This document shows positions 1-9,617 of a DNA stretch of 64,000 nucleotides, piece after piece. This stretch comes from Aeromonas eucrenophila (lineage in GTDB: Bacteria; Pseudomonadota; Gammaproteobacteria; Enterobacterales; Aeromonadaceae), in the NCBI RefSeq assembly GCF_000819865.1, contig NZ_CDDF01000017.1, positions 124,001 to 188,000 on the forward strand, in the 5' to 3' direction. A program made the translations under genes and the position numbers. The first letter of the stretch is position 1. Every line of letters begins with the position of its first letter. The notes beneath the pieces were generated by a model. That model had not been told where the DNA came from. It worked only from the letters and a program-made list of their open reading frames with translations, and searched no databases.

Positions 1-210
1 ATCTGTCGCCAGGTGGTGGAAGCCGAGGCCCAGGAGCAGAATAAACCCCTGGAGGCCCACTGGGCTCACATGGTTGTGCACGGCAGTCTGCATCTGCTAG
101 GTTATGACCATATCGAGGACGAGGAAGCCGAGGAGATGGAGGCGCTTGAGCGCGACATCATGCAGGAGCTCGGCTTTGCGGATCCCTATCTCGACGACGA
201 AGTCGAATAA
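1..210 (+). CDS. ybeY: Endoribonuclease YbeY, 3' part only
   Basis: This is the C-terminal part of YbeY, the zinc endoribonuclease involved in 16S rRNA 3' maturation and 70S ribosome quality control. The frame is open from base 1, so the gene starts to the left of the window. The family's metal-binding motif HxxxHxxxxxH is visible, with histidine codons at 79, 91 and 109 (peptide [11 protein letters not shown]). The protein ends in an acidic tail. corC follows, and lnt after it, in the usual ybeY-corC-lnt order. A diverged second copy of the last 90 or so bases lies directly downstream (separate entry). Confidence 0.95.
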   Translation: MCRQVVEAEAQEQNKPLEAHWAHMVVHGSLHLLGYDHIEDEEAEEMEALERDIMQELGFADPYLDDEVE

Positions 211-316
211 TAAGGTGAATGAAAGCCGATGAGATGGTGCAGTTCCAGAACGCAACATCACGCAGGAACTCGGCTTTGCGGACCCTTATCTCGACGACGA
301 AGTCGAAGCATAAAGG
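125..316 (+). repeat. Diverged tandem copy of the ybeY 3' end
   Basis: Bases 125-216 (the end of ybeY) are repeated at 223-316. In the core, 151-207 against 251-307, 52 of 57 bases agree. Three of the five differences are synonymous in the ybeY frame (gag/gaa, gat/gac, ccc/cct). The second copy still reads [14 protein letters not shown] followed by Ala and stop. The part before the core is more degraded and carries a 2-base length difference, so the copy is not an intact reading frame. The stretch 211-412 holds only this copy and an inverted repeat. Confidence 0.9.
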
Positions 317-322
317 CACTTG

Positions 323-358
323 GGATGGTCACCTGATTGAAACAGACTGAGACCATCC
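323..358 (+). terminator. Inverted repeat between ybeY and corC, possible terminator
   Basis: GGATGGTC (323-330) pairs with GACCATCC (351-358) across a 20-base loop and is followed by TTATATAG. The long loop and weak T tract make this only a possible terminator or RNA hairpin. Confidence 0.35.
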
Positions 359-412
359 TTATATAGCCAGACAAGCATCCCTATGTGTTCAAACGAGTAA
401 CCAAGAGAGAAA

Positions 413-1294
413 ATGACCGACGATCACCCTAGTACCGGCTCGCCGAAGAAAACCTGGCTAAACAAACTCAGCCAACTCTTCCAGGGCGAGCCAAAAGACC
501 GCAACGATTTGGTGGAAGTGATAGCCGACGCCGAGGAGCGAGACCTCATCGATCAGGACACCAAGGACATGATCGAGGGCGTGCTCGAAATTGCCGAGCT
601 GCGTGTGCGCGACATCATGATCCCCCGCTCCCAGATGGTGACCATCGAGAAGTCCCAACCGGTGGACGAGTTCCTGCCGGTCATCATCGAATCCGGCCAC
701 TCCCGCTTCCCGGTGATCAACGAAGACAAGGATCACGTGGAGGGCATCCTGCTCGCCAAGGATCTGCTGCCGTTCGGCTTCGGTGGCCACCACGCCAGCG
801 AGCCGCTGCAGCTCGAACAGATCCTGCGCCCGACCGTGATAGTACCGGAAAGCAAGCGGGTCGATCGTCTGCTCAAGGAGTTCCGCGAAGAGCGCTACCA
901 CATGGCAATCGTGGTGGACGAGTTTGGTGGTGTCTCCGGTCTGGTGACCATCGAGGACATACTGGAGCTCATCGTCGGCGAGATCGACGACGAGTTCGAC
1001 GACATCGAGGACGAGCCGGAAGAGATCCGCCGCATCAGCAAGCGGGTCTTCTCGGTCAGCGCCCTCACCGAGATCGAGGACTTCAACGACTTCTTCGGCA
1101 CCCAGTTCAGCGATGAAGAGGTAGATACCGTCGGCGGCCTGGTGATGCACGCCTTCAGCCACCTTCCGAAGAAGGGCGAGGAGATCGAGCTCGACGGCTA
1201 CCTGTTCAAGGTGATGCACGCGGACAGGCGTCGCCTGCAACAGCTGCAGGTGAAGATCCCGGAGAATCACGCGGCGGCCCAGCCGGAGTCCTGA
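413..1294 (+). CDS. corC: CorC/YbeX, CBS-domain protein linked to Mg/Co efflux
   Basis: This 293-aa protein matches E. coli CorC (YbeX). It has a short N-terminal leader with no membrane span, paired CBS domains (about residues 65-190, including the conserved MIPRSQM stretch) and a C-terminal CorC_HlyC transporter-associated domain (about 205-285). CorC is a cytosolic factor implicated in magnesium and cobalt efflux; the CBS domains probably sense adenine nucleotides (family knowledge). The ATG at 413 has a purine-rich AAGAGAGA ribosome binding site. It lies between ybeY and lnt as in enterobacteria, but a terminator-like hairpin separates it from lnt. Confidence 0.95.
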   Translation: MTDDHPSTGSPKKTWLNKLSQLFQGEPKDRNDLVEVIADAEERDLIDQDTKDMIEGVLEIAELRVRDIMIPRSQMVTIEKSQPVDEFLPVIIESGHSRFPVINEDKDHVEGILLAKDLLPFGFGGHHASEPLQLEQILRPTVIVPESKRVDRLLKEFREERYHMAIVVDEFGGVSGLVTIEDILELIVGEIDDEFDDIEDEPEEIRRISKRVFSVSALTEIEDFNDFFGTQFSDEEVDTVGGLVMHAFSHLPKKGEEIELDGYLFKVMHADRRRLQQLQVKIPENHAAAQPES

Positions 1295-1321
1295 TCCCGC
1301 CCCAGTCTCGTCCTGTCTATC

Positions 1322-1345
1322 AACGCCCCTTCCCAGGGGCGTTTG
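1322..1345 (+). terminator. Hairpin terminator after corC
   Basis: AACGCCCCT and AGGGGCGTT form a perfect 9-bp stem with a 4-base loop, followed by TTGTCATT. It lies 28 bases after the corC stop, so corC and lnt may be partly uncoupled here. Confidence 0.65.
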
Positions 1346-1412
1346 TCATTCTGACCAAGGCCATCCCCTCCGGATTCCCTCAGGATCCCGCGCCATACAG
1401 GGAGGCTCGCCG

Positions 1413-3011
1413 TTGGCGCGGTTTGCGGTTAAGATGTCGGCCATTCAACTTTCATTCAGTCCAATCGAGCCCCTAGCCCCAGTGAAATCGAAACTCCTGA
1501 TCAGCCTGTTTGCCCTGGCCTCTGGCGCCATCGCCGTACTGGCCTTCTCCCCCTTCGGCTATTGGCCTCTGGTGATCCCGTCCCTGCTCGGCCTCTACGC
1601 CCTGCTGGACAAGGCCAAGCCCAAGCAGGCCGCCTGGCGTGGCTTCGGCTACGCCATGGGGCTCTTCCTGCCTGGACAGTGGTGGATCCATGTCAGCATG
1701 ACCGAGTTCGGTGGCATCCCGCTGCCGGTCGCCTTCGTGCTGCTGGCCGGGCTCTGCGCCTACCTTTCTCTCTATCCAACCCTAGCCTGCTGGCTGTTCT
1801 CCCGCTTCTTCAGCGGTCGTCACTGGAGCCGCTGGCTGCTCGCCTTCCCGGCGCTCTGGCTCGGGGCCGACTGGCTGCGAGGCTGGGTGATGACCGGCTA
1901 CCCCTGGCTCTGGTTCGGTTACACCCAGATTGACGGCCCCCTCAAAGGCTTCGCCCCCATCCTCGGGGTGCAGGGCATCACCCTCGCGCTGCTGTTGTCG
2001 GCCTCCGCTCTCTGGCTGGTGTGGCAGAGCCGCAAGCCGGCCTGGCTGCTGGTCCCCGTCGCCCTGGTGGGCACCGCCCATGGGCTGATGCAATTGAACT
2101 GGGTGACCCGGGGCGAGCCGGTCAAGGTGGCGCTGGTGCAGGGCAACATCGCCCAGTCCCTCAAGTGGGATCCGGAGGCGCTGATCCCCACGGTGCGCAC
2201 CTATCAGGACTTGAGTCGCGAGAATCAGGATGCCGACATCATCATCTGGCCTGAATCCGCCATCCCGGCCATCGAGAAGGAGATGGGCACCTATCTGGAG
2301 AGCCTGGACAAGGCGATGAAGGTGAATGACACCGGCCTGCTGGCGGGCATCATTCACTACGATCTCAAGCAGCAGCGCTTCTTCAACACAGTGCTCGGCA
2401 TGGGGGTGCAGGATCTGGACGGCAAGGAGTCCTACCACTACGAGCACAAGAACCGCTACTACAAGTACCACCTGCTGCCCATCGGCGAGTTCGTGCCGTT
2501 TGAAGATCTGCTGCGCCCCATCGCGCCCTTCTTCAACCTGCCCATGTCCTCCTTCAGCCGGGGTGACGAGGTGCAGCCGAACCTGATCGCCAAAGGGCTC
2601 AAGTTCGCCGCCGCCATCTGCTACGAGATCATCTTCCCAGACGAGGTGCGTCGCAACGTGCAGCCGGATACCGACTTCCTGCTGACCGTCTCCAACGACG
2701 CCTGGTTCGGCACCAGCATCGGCCCCTGGCAGCACATGGAGATCGCCCGCATGCGCGCCCTGGAGCTGGCCCGCCCGCTGCTGCGCGACACCAACACCGG
2801 CATCACCATAGTCACCGAAATCGATGGCAGCATCATAGCCCAGCTCCCGCAGTTCGAGGCCGGGGTGCTGCGTGCCGAGGTGCGCCCCGCCCACGGCTCG
2901 ACGCCCTACCTGCGCTTTGGCAGCTGGCCCATGTATGGCATCGCCGCCCTGCTGCTCGGCCTTGGGCTGGCCCTGCGCCCCCGCGCCCACCCCTGGGCCA
3001 GAACCCTCTGA
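1413..3011 (+). CDS. lnt: Apolipoprotein N-acyltransferase Lnt
   Basis: Lnt is an inner-membrane enzyme that adds the third acyl chain to the N-terminal cysteine of lipoproteins. The N-terminal half has several hydrophobic spans; the C-terminal half is the periplasmic nitrilase-like domain. The catalytic triad fits Glu281 (WPESAIP), Lys351 (NRYYKYH) and Cys403 (AICYEII). The start is a TTG at 1413, chosen because GGAGG lies 7-8 bases upstream; ATG at 1434 and GTG at 1482 are alternatives that would give a length nearer the E. coli protein. It supports maturation of the lipoproteins LptE and RlpA encoded further on. Confidence 0.94.
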   Translation: MARFAVKMSAIQLSFSPIEPLAPVKSKLLISLFALASGAIAVLAFSPFGYWPLVIPSLLGLYALLDKAKPKQAAWRGFGYAMGLFLPGQWWIHVSMTEFGGIPLPVAFVLLAGLCAYLSLYPTLACWLFSRFFSGRHWSRWLLAFPALWLGADWLRGWVMTGYPWLWFGYTQIDGPLKGFAPILGVQGITLALLLSASALWLVWQSRKPAWLLVPVALVGTAHGLMQLNWVTRGEPVKVALVQGNIAQSLKWDPEALIPTVRTYQDLSRENQDADIIIWPESAIPAIEKEMGTYLESLDKAMKVNDTGLLAGIIHYDLKQQRFFNTVLGMGVQDLDGKESYHYEHKNRYYKYHLLPIGEFVPFEDLLRPIAPFFNLPMSSFSRGDEVQPNLIAKGLKFAAAICYEIIFPDEVRRNVQPDTDFLLTVSNDAWFGTSIGPWQHMEIARMRALELARPLLRDTNTGITIVTEIDGSIIAQLPQFEAGVLRAEVRPAHGSTPYLRFGSWPMYGIAALLLGLGLALRPRAHPWARTL

Positions 3012-3043
3012 CCGGGGCTCTGAACCGGCTATCCAACCCGATC

Positions 3044-3072
3044 AAAAGAGGCGCCCATGGGCGCCTCTTTCA
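3044..3072. terminator. Bidirectional terminator between lnt and ybeL
   Basis: AAAGAGGCGCCC and GGGCGCCTCTTT form a 12-bp perfect stem with loop AT. An A run precedes it and T residues follow, so it can serve lnt (+) and the convergent ybeL (-). Confidence 0.85.
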
Positions 3073-3101
3073 TTTGTCCATTTGTCGTCGTGGCCAGTGG
3101 C

Positions 3102-3584
3102 TCAAGGGGAGAGCGGCTCGCGGTGATATTCGTTGGCACCACACTCGGGGCAGGTGCCGAGCTGCTCCGGATGCAGCACGGTGTGGCGCCACTCGCAGCT
3201 ATCGCACACCAGCACCCCGAGCCCGACCCAGTCGCCGGCCCGGTAAAACCCCTTGTGCTCCAGTTCGTCCGCCAGCTCGCTCCACTCCACCTGGGCGCGA
3301 TCCGTCACATCCGCGAGCCAGGACCAGGCAGTATCTTTCAAGGCCAGCATAAAGGCCGATTCCGGCGCCTCGGCCCGTCCCTCGTCATAGTTGCCGAGAT
3401 CCCGTTTCACATATTCGGCGATCAGTGCCAGTTCGTCCTGGGTCAGGTCACCGGCCGCCTCAAGGTACGCCTGCACCTTGGCAATCATGCGGTTGAGGCG
3501 CTCCCCCTGGAACTCTTCCGTCTCCTCCCAGTGCTTCTTGAGCTGGGCGATGAAGGCTTCGTACCCTTTTTGACGTTTGTCCAT
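3102..3584 (-). CDS. ybeL: YbeL-like zinc-ribbon protein (DUF1451)
   Basis: This 160-aa protein has a charged, helical N-terminal part (about residues 1-110) and a C-terminal zinc ribbon made of two CxxC pairs (CDSC and CPEC). It matches the DUF1451 family of E. coli YbeL, which also lies near leuS. No enzymatic role is established for the family. It is read divergently from leuS and converges on lnt. Confidence 0.85.
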   Translation of the reverse strand: MDKRQKGYEAFIAQLKKHWEETEEFQGERLNRMIAKVQAYLEAAGDLTQDELALIAEYVKRDLGNYDEGRAEAPESAFMLALKDTAWSWLADVTDRAQVEWSELADELEHKGFYRAGDWVGLGVLVCDSCEWRHTVLHPEQLGTCPECGANEYHREPLSP

Positions 3585-3646
3585 GGCCGTTACTCCTCTG
3601 CTACTCGCTGATCATGGCCGGCCCGAGACCCGGCGGATGCTGGCGG

Positions 3647-3675
3647 TTGTTGCCGCCGCAGGATATGGGTATTCT
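3647..3675 (+). promoter_or_regulatory. Sigma70-type promoter for leuS
   Basis: TTGTTG (3647-3652), a 17-base spacer and TATTCT (3670-3675) lie about 55 bases before the leuS ATG. Predicted by eye only. Confidence 0.5.
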
Positions 3676-3729
3676 ATCGGGATTTCCCAGCCGTTTTATC
3701 TATTCATTTCACAGATCCGGATGTCACCA

Positions 3730-6309
3730 ATGCAAGAGCAATACGTTCCCCAATCCATCGAACCAGCAGTGCAACAGCACTGGGATGCCAAGAAAACCTT
3801 CAAGGCCGTGGAAAAAGTAGACAAAGAGAAGTTCTACTGCCTGTCCATGTTCCCTTATCCGTCTGGTCGTCTACACATGGGGCACGTGCGTAACTACACC
3901 ATAGGTGATGTGATCTCCCGTTATCAACGGCTCAATGGCAAGAATGTGCTGCAACCCATCGGCTGGGATGCGTTCGGTCTGCCGGCAGAAAACGCCGCCA
4001 TCAAGAACGCCACTGCACCGGCCCCCTGGACCTACGAAAACATCGAATACATGAAGAACCAGCTGAAGATGCTGGGTCTGGGTTATGACTGGGATCGCGA
4101 GCTCGCGACCTGCAAGCCGGACTACTACCGCTGGGAGCAGTGGTTCTTCACCAAGCTGTACGAGAAGGGTCTGGTCTACAAGAAGACCTCCTCCGTCAAC
4201 TGGTGCCCGAACGACATGACGGTGCTGGCCAACGAGCAGGTGATCGACAACTGCTGCTGGCGCTGTGACACCCCGGTGGAACAAAAAGAGATCCCCCAGT
4301 GGTTCATCAAGATCACCGACTATGCCGAGGAGTTGTTGAACGACATCGACAACCTGGACGGCTGGCCCGAGATGGTCAAGACCATGCAGCGCAACTGGAT
4401 TGGCCGCTCCGAAGGGGTCAACATCAGCTTCCAGGTCGAGGGCCAGGACGAGCATCTGGAGGTCTACACCACCCGTCCTGATACCTTCATGGGCGTGACC
4501 TATGTGGGCATCGCCGCCGGCCACCCGCTGGCCCAGCAGGCTGCCGCCGATAACCCGGCACTCGCCGCCTTTATCGAAGAGTGCAAGAACACCAAGGTCG
4601 CCGAAGCCGAGCTCGCCACCATGGAGAAGAAGGGCATGGCCACCGGCCTCTATGCCATTCATCCCCTGAGCGGCCACAAGGTACCGGTCTGGATCGCCAA
4701 CTTCGTGCTGATGAACTACGGCACCGGCGCCGTGATGGCAGTGCCCGGCCACGACTTGCGTGACCACGAGTTCGCCACCAAGTACGGTCTGCCCATCCAG
4801 CCCGTGATCAAGCCCGCCGACGGCGATGCCCCTGACGTGATCGCCGCCGCCTACACCGACAAGGGCGTGCTGTTCAACTCCGGCGAGTTCGACGGTCTCG
4901 AGTTCCAGGCCGCCTTCGACGCCATCAGCAACAAGCTGGAAGCCCTCGGTTGCGGCAAGCGCACCGTCAACTTCCGTCTGCGTGACTGGGGCGTCTCCCG
5001 TCAGCGTTACTGGGGTGCCCCCATCCCCATGCTGACCCTGGCCGACGGCACTGTGGTGCCGACCCCGGAAGATCAACTGCCGGTGCTGCTGCCGGAAGAC
5101 GTGGTGATGGATGGCATCCAGAGCCCGATCAAGGCCGACCCCGAGTGGGCCAAGACCAGCTACAACGGCCAGGAAGCATTCCGCGAGACCGATACCTTCG
5201 ACACCTTCATGGAGTCCTCCTGGTACTACGCCCGCTACTGCTCCCCGGACTACGATAAGGGCATGCTGGATCCGGCTGCCGCCAACCACTGGCTGCCGGT
5301 GGATCAGTACATCGGCGGCATCGAGCACGCCTGTATGCACCTGCTGTACGCCCGCTTCTTCCACAAGCTGCTGCGCGATGCCGGTCTGGTCAACAGCGAC
5401 GAGCCGTTCAAGCGCCTGCTCTGCCAGGGCATGGTGCTGGCCGACGCCTTCTACTACAAGGACGAGAAGGGCGGCAACGTCTGGGTCAGTCCGACCGACG
5501 TCAAGGTGGAGCGGGACGAGAAGGGTCGCATCACCAAGGCGGTGGACAATGAAGGCCGCGAGGTGATCCACTCCGGCATGACCAAGATGTCCAAGTCCAA
5601 GAACAACGGCATCGATCCCCAGCTGATGGTGGAGCGTTACGGCGCCGATACCGTGCGTCTGTTCATGATGTTCGCCTCCCCGGCCGACATGACCCTGGAG
5701 TGGTCCGATTCCGGCGTCGAGGGTGCCCAGCGCTTCCTGCGTCGCCTGTGGCGTCTGACCTTCGAGCACGTCAGTACCGGTGCCGCCCCCGCACTGAACC
5801 TGGCCGCCCTCAGCAACGAGCAGAAAGCCGTTCGCCGCGAGCTGCACAAGACCATCGCCAAGGTGAGCGATGACGTGGGTCGTCGCCAGACCTTCAACAC
5901 CGCCATCGCCGCCATCATGGAGCTGATGAACAACCTGACCAAGCTCGGCACCGAGGAGCAGGACCGCGCCCTGATGCAGGAAGCGCTGGAAGCCGTGCTG
6001 GTCATGCTCTACCCCATCACCCCGCACATCGGCTTCGAGCTGTGGAAGATGTTGGGCAAGGAAGGGGACATCGACGTGACCAGCTGGCCGGTGGCCGATG
6101 AGAGCGCCATGGTCGAGACCGAGAAACTGGTGGTGGTACAGATCAACGGCAAGATGCGCGGCAAGCTGACAGTGCCGGCCGAGATAAGCCAGGCCGAGGT
6201 CGAGAAGCTGGCCATGAACGATGCCTCGGTGCAAAAGTTCACCGACGGTCTGACCGTGCGCAAGGTGGTCTACGTGCCGGGCAAATTGCTCAACATCGTT
6301 GCAAACTGA
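3730..6309 (+). CDS. leuS: Leucyl-tRNA synthetase
   Basis: This class I aminoacyl-tRNA synthetase charges tRNA-Leu. It is 859 aa from ATG 3730 (E. coli 860). The HIGH-type motif is HMGH in [15 protein letters not shown]; the KMSKS motif is intact near codon 620. The CP1 editing domain sits between them and the anticodon-binding domain near the C-terminus. The frame is open upstream to 3577, but ATG 3730 gives the family's usual start MQEQY; ATG 3721 is the nearest alternative. leuS heads a + strand run into lptE and holA, after a strong terminator. Confidence 0.97.
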   Translation: MQEQYVPQSIEPAVQQHWDAKKTFKAVEKVDKEKFYCLSMFPYPSGRLHMGHVRNYTIGDVISRYQRLNGKNVLQPIGWDAFGLPAENAAIKNATAPAPWTYENIEYMKNQLKMLGLGYDWDRELATCKPDYYRWEQWFFTKLYEKGLVYKKTSSVNWCPNDMTVLANEQVIDNCCWRCDTPVEQKEIPQWFIKITDYAEELLNDIDNLDGWPEMVKTMQRNWIGRSEGVNISFQVEGQDEHLEVYTTRPDTFMGVTYVGIAAGHPLAQQAAADNPALAAFIEECKNTKVAEAELATMEKKGMATGLYAIHPLSGHKVPVWIANFVLMNYGTGAVMAVPGHDLRDHEFATKYGLPIQPVIKPADGDAPDVIAAAYTDKGVLFNSGEFDGLEFQAAFDAISNKLEALGCGKRTVNFRLRDWGVSRQRYWGAPIPMLTLADGTVVPTPEDQLPVLLPEDVVMDGIQSPIKADPEWAKTSYNGQEAFRETDTFDTFMESSWYYARYCSPDYDKGMLDPAAANHWLPVDQYIGGIEHACMHLLYARFFHKLLRDAGLVNSDEPFKRLLCQGMVLADAFYYKDEKGGNVWVSPTDVKVERDEKGRITKAVDNEGREVIHSGMTKMSKSKNNGIDPQLMVERYGADTVRLFMMFASPADMTLEWSDSGVEGAQRFLRRLWRLTFEHVSTGAAPALNLAALSNEQKAVRRELHKTIAKVSDDVGRRQTFNTAIAAIMELMNNLTKLGTEEQDRALMQEALEAVLVMLYPITPHIGFELWKMLGKEGDIDVTSWPVADESAMVETEKLVVVQINGKMRGKLTVPAEISQAEVEKLAMNDASVQKFTDGLTVRKVVYVPGKLLNIVAN

Positions 6310-6338
6310 TCCCGCAACGGACATGAGTCAACGATGAC

Positions 6339-6366
6339 GACGGCGGGCCTGGCCCGCCGTCTTTTA
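6339..6366 (+). terminator. Terminator after leuS
   Basis: GACGGCGGGCC and GGCCCGCCGTC form an 11-bp perfect stem with a 1-base centre, followed by TTTT. It stands between leuS and lptE. Confidence 0.8.
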
Positions 6367-6388
6367 AATCATTCAAAGAGGAATTCAC

Positions 6389-6871
6389 ATGGGCATGCCC
6401 CTTACTCGCTGGATTGCCATCATGCTGACGGGCCTGCTGCTGCAGGCCTGCGGTTTTCAGATGCGGGGAACCGCCATCCCCCCCGAGCTGATGACCATGA
6501 AGGTAGTCGGTGACAACAAGAGCGATTTCTATCGCATGGTGACCACTCGCCTCAAGGCCGCCGGGGTGACCCTGGCCGACAAGGAGGGCATTCCGGTGAT
6601 GACCCTGGCGGGTATCCGCGGCAGCAGCCAGGTTGCCTCCGTCGACTCCATCGGTCAGGAGCGTGAGTACCTGCTCGGCTACAGCACCCAGTTCAGCATC
6701 AGCATGCAGGGCAAGCCGACTCAGGTCTTCCCCATCACCTTCAACCGCAGCTTCCTGAACAAGCCGGATGCGGCCCTCGCCTCCTCCCGCGAGCAGGAGC
6801 AGCTTCGCAAGGAGATGCAGGAACAGGCCGCGAGCCTGGTGATCCGCCAGCTCAGCCAGGTCAAGTTCTGA
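6389..6871 (+). CDS. lptE: LPS-assembly lipoprotein LptE
   Basis: LptE is the outer-membrane lipoprotein that plugs the LptD barrel and helps deliver lipopolysaccharide to the cell surface. The 160-aa precursor has a signal peptide with a lipobox ending at Cys21 (LLLQAC). It is shorter than E. coli LptE (about 193 aa), mostly at the C-terminus. It follows leuS and precedes holA, as in enterobacteria, with a GAGGAATTC-type ribosome binding site before ATG 6389. Confidence 0.92.
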   Translation: MGMPLTRWIAIMLTGLLLQACGFQMRGTAIPPELMTMKVVGDNKSDFYRMVTTRLKAAGVTLADKEGIPVMTLAGIRGSSQVASVDSIGQEREYLLGYSTQFSISMQGKPTQVFPITFNRSFLNKPDAALASSREQEQLRKEMQEQAASLVIRQLSQVKF

Positions 6872-6886
6872 TGCGAGTATCTTAAA

Positions 6887-7921
6887 TTGAGAGTCTACCC
6901 CGAGCAGTTTGCGGACCATCTCAAGACAGGGCTCAAGCCCTGCTATCTGGTATTTGGTGACGAGCCGCTGCTCAAGCTCGAGGCCATCGACGCCATTCGT
7001 CAGGTGGCCCTCAAGCAAGGCTTCGATGAGCGCCACAGCTTCGTGGTCGAAGCCGGGCTGGACTGGAACCGGGTCTATGATGCCTGTCAGGCCATGAGCC
7101 TGTTCTCGGCACGCCAGATCATCGAGCTGGAGCTGCCCGCCAAGGTCGACAAGGATCTGGCCACCCGCATCGGTGAGATTGGCAAACAGCTGCATCCCGA
7201 CCTGCTGCTGGTGCTCTCGGGCGCCCGCCTCAATCAAACCCAGATGAAGGCGGCCTGGTTCGACAAACTCGACAAGCTCGGTACCTATGTGCCGGTCAAT
7301 CACCCCGAGCCCCGTTTCTTTCCGCGCTGGATGGGGGCCCGTTTCCAGCGCTTTGGCCTCAAGGCGATGCCGGATGCCATCAACTTCATGTGTCACGCCT
7401 ATGAGGGCAACCTGCTGGCCGCGAGCCAGGAGATAGAGAAGCTGACCCTGCTGTCGCCGCCCCAGCCCATCAGCGTCGCCTATCTGCAAGAGACCATCAT
7501 TCGCCACGCCCACTTCACCCCCTTCCAGCTCATCGATTGCCTGCTGGAGGGCAAGGTGAACCGGGCTCAGCGCATCCTGCTGGCGCTGCGGGCCGAAGGC
7601 ACCGAGCCCGGCATGCTGGCCTGGGCCCTGTGCCGCGAGCTGGAGCAGCTCACCGAGCTGGCCCTGGCCGCCCGGGCAGGCCAACCCCTGGTGGAGCATT
7701 TCTCCCGTCTGCGCATCTGGCAGAGCCGCCAGCAGCTCATTCAACAGGCCCTGACCCGGCTGCCGTTTGGCAAGCTGCAGCAACTGTGGCAGCTGATGGC
7801 CCGGCTAGACGACGCCCAGCGCCGCTTCGACACCGAGCAGGCCTGGCTGATGTTGCAGACCATCGCCCTGGGTTTTCGCGATGCTACCCCGCTGCCCCTG
7901 CTGGAGCCGGCATCATGTTGA
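6887..7921 (+). CDS. holA: DNA polymerase III delta subunit
   Basis: HolA is the delta subunit of the clamp loader, which opens the beta sliding clamp. The 344-aa protein aligns with E. coli HolA from its first residues (RVYPEQ against RLYPEQ). The start is TTG at 6887, 15 bases after the lptE stop; no ATG fits. The LPRW-like stretch PRWMGARFQ and the HFTPF motif are recognisable. The 3' end overlaps nadD by 7 bases, so the two are probably translationally coupled. Confidence 0.94.
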   Translation: MRVYPEQFADHLKTGLKPCYLVFGDEPLLKLEAIDAIRQVALKQGFDERHSFVVEAGLDWNRVYDACQAMSLFSARQIIELELPAKVDKDLATRIGEIGKQLHPDLLLVLSGARLNQTQMKAAWFDKLDKLGTYVPVNHPEPRFFPRWMGARFQRFGLKAMPDAINFMCHAYEGNLLAASQEIEKLTLLSPPQPISVAYLQETIIRHAHFTPFQLIDCLLEGKVNRAQRILLALRAEGTEPGMLAWALCRELEQLTELALAARAGQPLVEHFSRLRIWQSRQQLIQQALTRLPFGKLQQLWQLMARLDDAQRRFDTEQAWLMLQTIALGFRDATPLPLLEPASC

Positions 7922-8562
7922 AGGCTCCCATTGGGATCCTGGGTGGCACCTTCGATCCGATACACATCGGCCATCTGCGCCCGGCCATCGAGGCCCAGGC
8001 CGCGCTGGGTCTGGCCGAAATGCGCCTGATCCCGAATCACATTCCCCCCCACAGGGCCAGCCCGTTCTGCTCGAGCGAGCAGCGCCTGGCCATGGTCGCC
8101 CTGGCGGCGGCGGAGAACCCGGGCTTCGTGGTGGATGAGCGGGAGATAAGGCGAGATAAAGCGTCCTACACCATAGATACCCTCATCGAATTGAGGCAAG
8201 CGCTGCCGGACACCCCGCTCTGCTTCCTGATGGGGATGGACTCCCTGCTCTCACTGCCAGGCTGGCATCGCTGGCGGGAGCTGCTCGATCATGCCCATCT
8301 GGTGGTGAGCCTGCGCCCGGGCTGGCAACCGGATTACCCGGCCGAGGTGGCCGAGCTGCTGGCCCGCCAGCAGACGCAAGACCCCCAGGATCTGCATCGC
8401 CATCGTCACGGGCATATCTGGCTTAGCGACAACCTGCCCATCGAGCTGTCCGCCACCCGCCTAAGAGCCCTGCTGGCGGCGGGACAGGATCCCAGGTATC
8501 TGTTGCCGGTCTCGGTGGCCGACTACATAGCGCAGCACAGGCTCTACCAGCCGACACCCTGA
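7915..8562 (+). CDS. nadD: Nicotinate-nucleotide adenylyltransferase
   Basis: NadD adenylates nicotinate mononucleotide in NAD synthesis. The 215-aa protein starts with GGTFDPIHIGHL, carrying the nucleotidyltransferase (H/T)xGH motif, and has the late ELSATRLR motif in place of the usual ISSTxIR. The frame is open far upstream inside holA, but ATG 7915 gives the standard N-terminus MLKAPIGILGG. It overlaps the holA stop and precedes rsfS, as in E. coli. Confidence 0.95.
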   Translation: MLKAPIGILGGTFDPIHIGHLRPAIEAQAALGLAEMRLIPNHIPPHRASPFCSSEQRLAMVALAAAENPGFVVDEREIRRDKASYTIDTLIELRQALPDTPLCFLMGMDSLLSLPGWHRWRELLDHAHLVVSLRPGWQPDYPAEVAELLARQQTQDPQDLHRHRHGHIWLSDNLPIELSATRLRALLAAGQDPRYLLPVSVADYIAQHRLYQPTP

Positions 8563-8712
8563 GGCGCAGCCCACATCGACCCGACTATTGCCCGGCGCGG
8601 TTGCGCACTATAGTGATCGACAGGGGCCTGCCCTGCTCCGTCCCGCTCATTGGCGGCCAGAGGACGACCCTGGATCCATTCCCTTTGCCGGGCTGGGAAA
8701 CGGGAATGACCA

Positions 8713-8721
8713 TGATATAAT
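8713..8721 (+). promoter_or_regulatory. Extended -10 promoter before rsfS
   Basis: TGATATAAT is an extended -10 element (TG, one base, TATAAT) 49 bases before the rsfS start. No good -35 is seen at the right distance, as is usual for extended -10 promoters. Confidence 0.55.
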
Positions 8722-8769
8722 CCGCCGCCTTTACGCTGTACCAGTGCGCCGGAAGATAGGAGAAGACAT

Positions 8770-9108
8770 TTGCAAGGCCAAGAATTACTCGCCTTTATCG
8801 TCGACAAGATCGATGACATGAAAGGCCGCGATATCATCACTCTGGATGTGCGCGGCAAATCCACCATCACGGACACCATGATCATCTGCTCCGGCAACTC
8901 CAGTCGCCATGTCAGTGCCATCGCCCACAACCTGGCCAGCGAGGCACGCCACGCCGGGCTCAGTCTGCTCAGCGTGGAGGGCCAGCTCAGCGGTGAATGG
9001 GTGCTGGTGGACATGGGGTCTGTCATCGTTCACGTGATGCAGGATGAATACCGCGACTTCTACCAACTGGAAAAGCTCTGGGGCGGCGCCCAAGTGCCAA
9101 CGCAATAA
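8770..9108 (+). CDS. rsfS: Ribosomal silencing factor RsfS
   Basis: RsfS (YbeB) binds ribosomal protein L14 and blocks subunit joining when nutrients are scarce. The 112-aa protein matches the family throughout ([26 protein letters not shown]). The start is TTG at 8770, supported by AGGAGAAG 6 bases upstream and by alignment with E. coli MQGKAL. rlmH follows after 41 bases. Three similar stop-containing segments lie at the 3' end (stops near 9106, 9122 and 9141); they are too short to interpret. Confidence 0.94.
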   Translation: MQGQELLAFIVDKIDDMKGRDIITLDVRGKSTITDTMIICSGNSSRHVSAIAHNLASEARHAGLSLLSVEGQLSGEWVLVDMGSVIVHVMQDEYRDFYQLEKLWGGAQVPTQ

Positions 9109-9149
9109 GAGTGCGCAAGCGTAATACAAGGGTGCAAGTGTAAAGAAAG

Positions 9150-9617
9150 ATGAAGATCCAGTTGATTGCAGTGGGCACCAAGATGCCTGCCTGGGTAGAG
9201 CATGGCTTCGAAGAATACCGTCGCCGTTTCCCGAAAGACATGCCGTTCGAGTTGGTCGAGATAGGCGCAGGCAAACGCGGCAAGAATGCCGACATCCCCC
9301 GCATCCTGCAGAAGGAAGGGGAAGCCATGCTGGCCGCCGCCGGCCGCTCCCGCCTCGTCACCCTGGATATCCCGGGCAAGCCCTGGACCACGGAGCAGCT
9401 CGCTACCCAGCTGGAAGCCTGGAAGCTGGATGGTCGCGACGTGGCGCTGCTGGTCGGTGGACCAGAAGGCCTGTCGCCGGAGTGCAAGGCCGCCGCCGAG
9501 CAGAGCTGGTCGCTGTCACCCTTGACCCTGCCCCATCCGCTGGTGCGGGTGCTGGTGGCCGAGAGCCTCTATCGCGCCTGGAGCATCACCACCAATCATC
9601 CCTATCATCGAGAGTGA
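9150..9617 (+). CDS. rlmH: 23S rRNA m3-pseudouridine1915 methyltransferase RlmH
   Basis: RlmH is a SPOUT-class (trefoil-knot) methyltransferase that modifies pseudouridine 1915 of 23S rRNA in assembled 70S ribosomes. It is 155 aa, as in E. coli. The cofactor-binding [10 protein letters not shown] stretch and the strongly conserved C-terminus [10 protein letters not shown] are present. It follows rsfS and precedes mrdA, the standard order. A second diverged copy of its last 11 codons lies just downstream (separate entry). Confidence 0.96.
   Translation: MKIQLIAVGTKMPAWVEHGFEEYRRRFPKDMPFELVEIGAGKRGKNADIPRILQKEGEAMLAAAGRSRLVTLDIPGKPWTTEQLATQLEAWKLDGRDVALLVGGPEGLSPECKAAAEQSWSLSPLTLPHPLVRVLVAESLYRAWSITTNHPYHRE

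Noticed and set aside
3871-6324. 817-codon open frame opposite leuS
   Set aside because: It mirrors leuS; GC-rich third positions make long antisense frames common here. The translation is His/Val/Gly-rich with no recognisable domain.
8530-8594. Possible tail copy of nadD (GCGCAGC repeated after the stop)
   Set aside because: Similarity is limited to one 7-base word and scattered matches; no shared peptide is readable.
9090-9143. Three stop-containing segments at the rsfS end as another tail duplication
   Set aside because: The units are only about 15-20 bases, A-rich and imperfect; chance cannot be excluded.
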